Shown: positions 63,421 through 64,000 of the stretch, one piece after another | Layout: every line of letters starts with the position of its first letter | Numbering within the stretch: the stretch's first letter is position 1 | Origin: Roseicyclus sediminis | Lineage (GTDB): Bacteria > Pseudomonadota > Alphaproteobacteria > Rhodobacterales > Rhodobacteraceae | DNA: 64,000 nt | Assembly: GCF_025515305.1 (NCBI RefSeq) | Contig: NZ_JAOPHT010000002.1 | Location: 434,001-498,000 of the forward strand | Direction: 5' to 3' | Translations under genes and position numbers: made by a program | Notes under the pieces: model-generated | What the model was told of the DNA's origin: nothing | Database searches by the model: none | Seen by the model: only the letters and a program-made list of their open reading frames with translations

Positions 63421-63698
63421 GAGGAATCCCCCAAATCAATTTAACGATAAGCAAACCCGACATCGCCCCGGTGGCCTCGGGCCTCGCCATAATATCGTCA
63501 GAATGTGCCCGCCGGACAAGCTTTTTGCGCCCCAAGCGGCGTCCGCGGTCGCGCAGACGGGTGGAACTGGGCGGATGAGACCGCAAAGCGGTCGCGTCGT
63601 GGCCTGACGGCGGCGTTTCCCAGTGCGGCGGACATACCTGTTCCGCTGCTTTCGTTAGGCCTAGACCGGGATTGCGGTCATGCGCATGACGGAGGTGC

Positions 63699-63845
63699 TC
63701 AAAGACTGCGGGTGACCGCGACGGCCTGCGCCTTGACCTCGGCCTCTATGATCCACTCCGCAGCGAAGCCCAGCATCTCACGAACAAGATCGCCGTCCGC
63801 CTGCTTCTCAACCATCTCAATCAGCGCCATTCTCTATTCGGTCAT
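63699..63845 (-). pseudogene. IS256-family transposase, N-terminal remnant
   Basis: Reading the minus strand from ATG 63845 gives MTE, a TAG stop, then R and MALIEMVEKQADGDLVREML before a stop at 63699. The MALIE-start and the following helix match the N-terminus of IS256-type transposases, where MTDxRMALxE is usual. The rest of the transposase is gone. The sequence at about 63950-64000 may hold the IS terminus. Confidence 0.65.
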
Positions 63846-64000
63846 CGTCGTCTCCGTCCTCGGTTCCAGGTCTCGCACCCCGTACCTTCTCCCAAGATCG
63901 GCGGTGACCGCCAGCGTCACCCACAGCCGCGCGCTGCGCGATGCCAAGGGCTCCACGCGAGGCCTCTTACACTACCCGGTGGGACATACCCGACTGCTCC

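Overview
The window is high-GC DNA from an alphaproteobacterium, most likely Rhodobacteraceae (Roseobacter group). Supporting signs are a VPLPA-type C-terminal sorting signal on a GDSL hydrolase, several TRAP and branched-chain-type ABC transporters, many acyl-CoA enzymes and dense long antisense open frames. No rRNA, tRNA or CRISPR array was seen.

Region 1 (2-27197) is a large catabolic locus built as divergent operons. It holds the C-terminus of a GntR/FCD regulator, a 2-oxo acid dehydrogenase E1alpha/E1beta/E2 set without E3, an acyl-CoA dehydrogenase, two Rieske oxygenase alpha subunits, a Rieske ferredoxin and a plant/vertebrate-type [2Fe-2S] ferredoxin. It also holds a ThuA-like protein, three MaoC/hotdog proteins, four SDR or PECR-like reductases, a class III CoA-transferase, a DUF35 plus thiolase-like pair (possible retro-aldolase), a crotonase, VOC and SnoaL-like proteins, two acyl-CoA ligases, a degenerate ligase-like protein and a complete Liv-type ABC importer. 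Six intergenic regions carry paired TTGTATACAA-like half-palindromes whose centres lie 21-23 bp apart. This suggests one FCD-type regulator controls the whole locus. The parts suggest import, CoA activation, ring or side-chain oxygenation, beta-oxidation and a C-C cleavage step, with a dedicated 2-oxo acid dehydrogenase at the end. The substrate cannot be read from the sequence.

Region 2 (27458-29828) is a small operon: a TetR-like N-terminal domain alone, a PaaK-type ligase and a crotonase.

Region 3 (29983-47267) looks like ordinary chromosome: an AI-2E family permease, small membrane and secreted proteins, an AraC regulator, a secreted alpha/beta hydrolase, an outer-membrane beta-barrel, an L,D-transpeptidase, a triple-SH3 secreted protein, an orphan TRAP binding protein beside a TorS-like hybrid histidine kinase, and the VPLPA-CTERM GDSL hydrolase.

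Region 4 (47536-49975) is a scar zone: an IS6-like transposase fragment, an AT-richer unknown gene with an open frame continuing past its stop, and a serine recombinase lacking its catalytic domain.

Region 5 (49976-61688) is a second catabolic module, all on the minus strand: TetR regulator, TRAP DctPQM importer, acyl-CoA dehydrogenase, CaiC-like ligase, PECR-like SDR, PaaG-like crotonase, a 3-hydroxyacyl-CoA dehydrogenase/crotonase fusion and another crotonase. Three TACTCNNNAGTA-type palindromes sit before the tetR, dctP and acyl-CoA dehydrogenase genes, so this module appears to have its own local regulon.

Region 6 (61689-64000) holds a long stretch without a credible gene, a DUF3592-like membrane protein, a small secreted protein and a decayed IS256-type transposase start.
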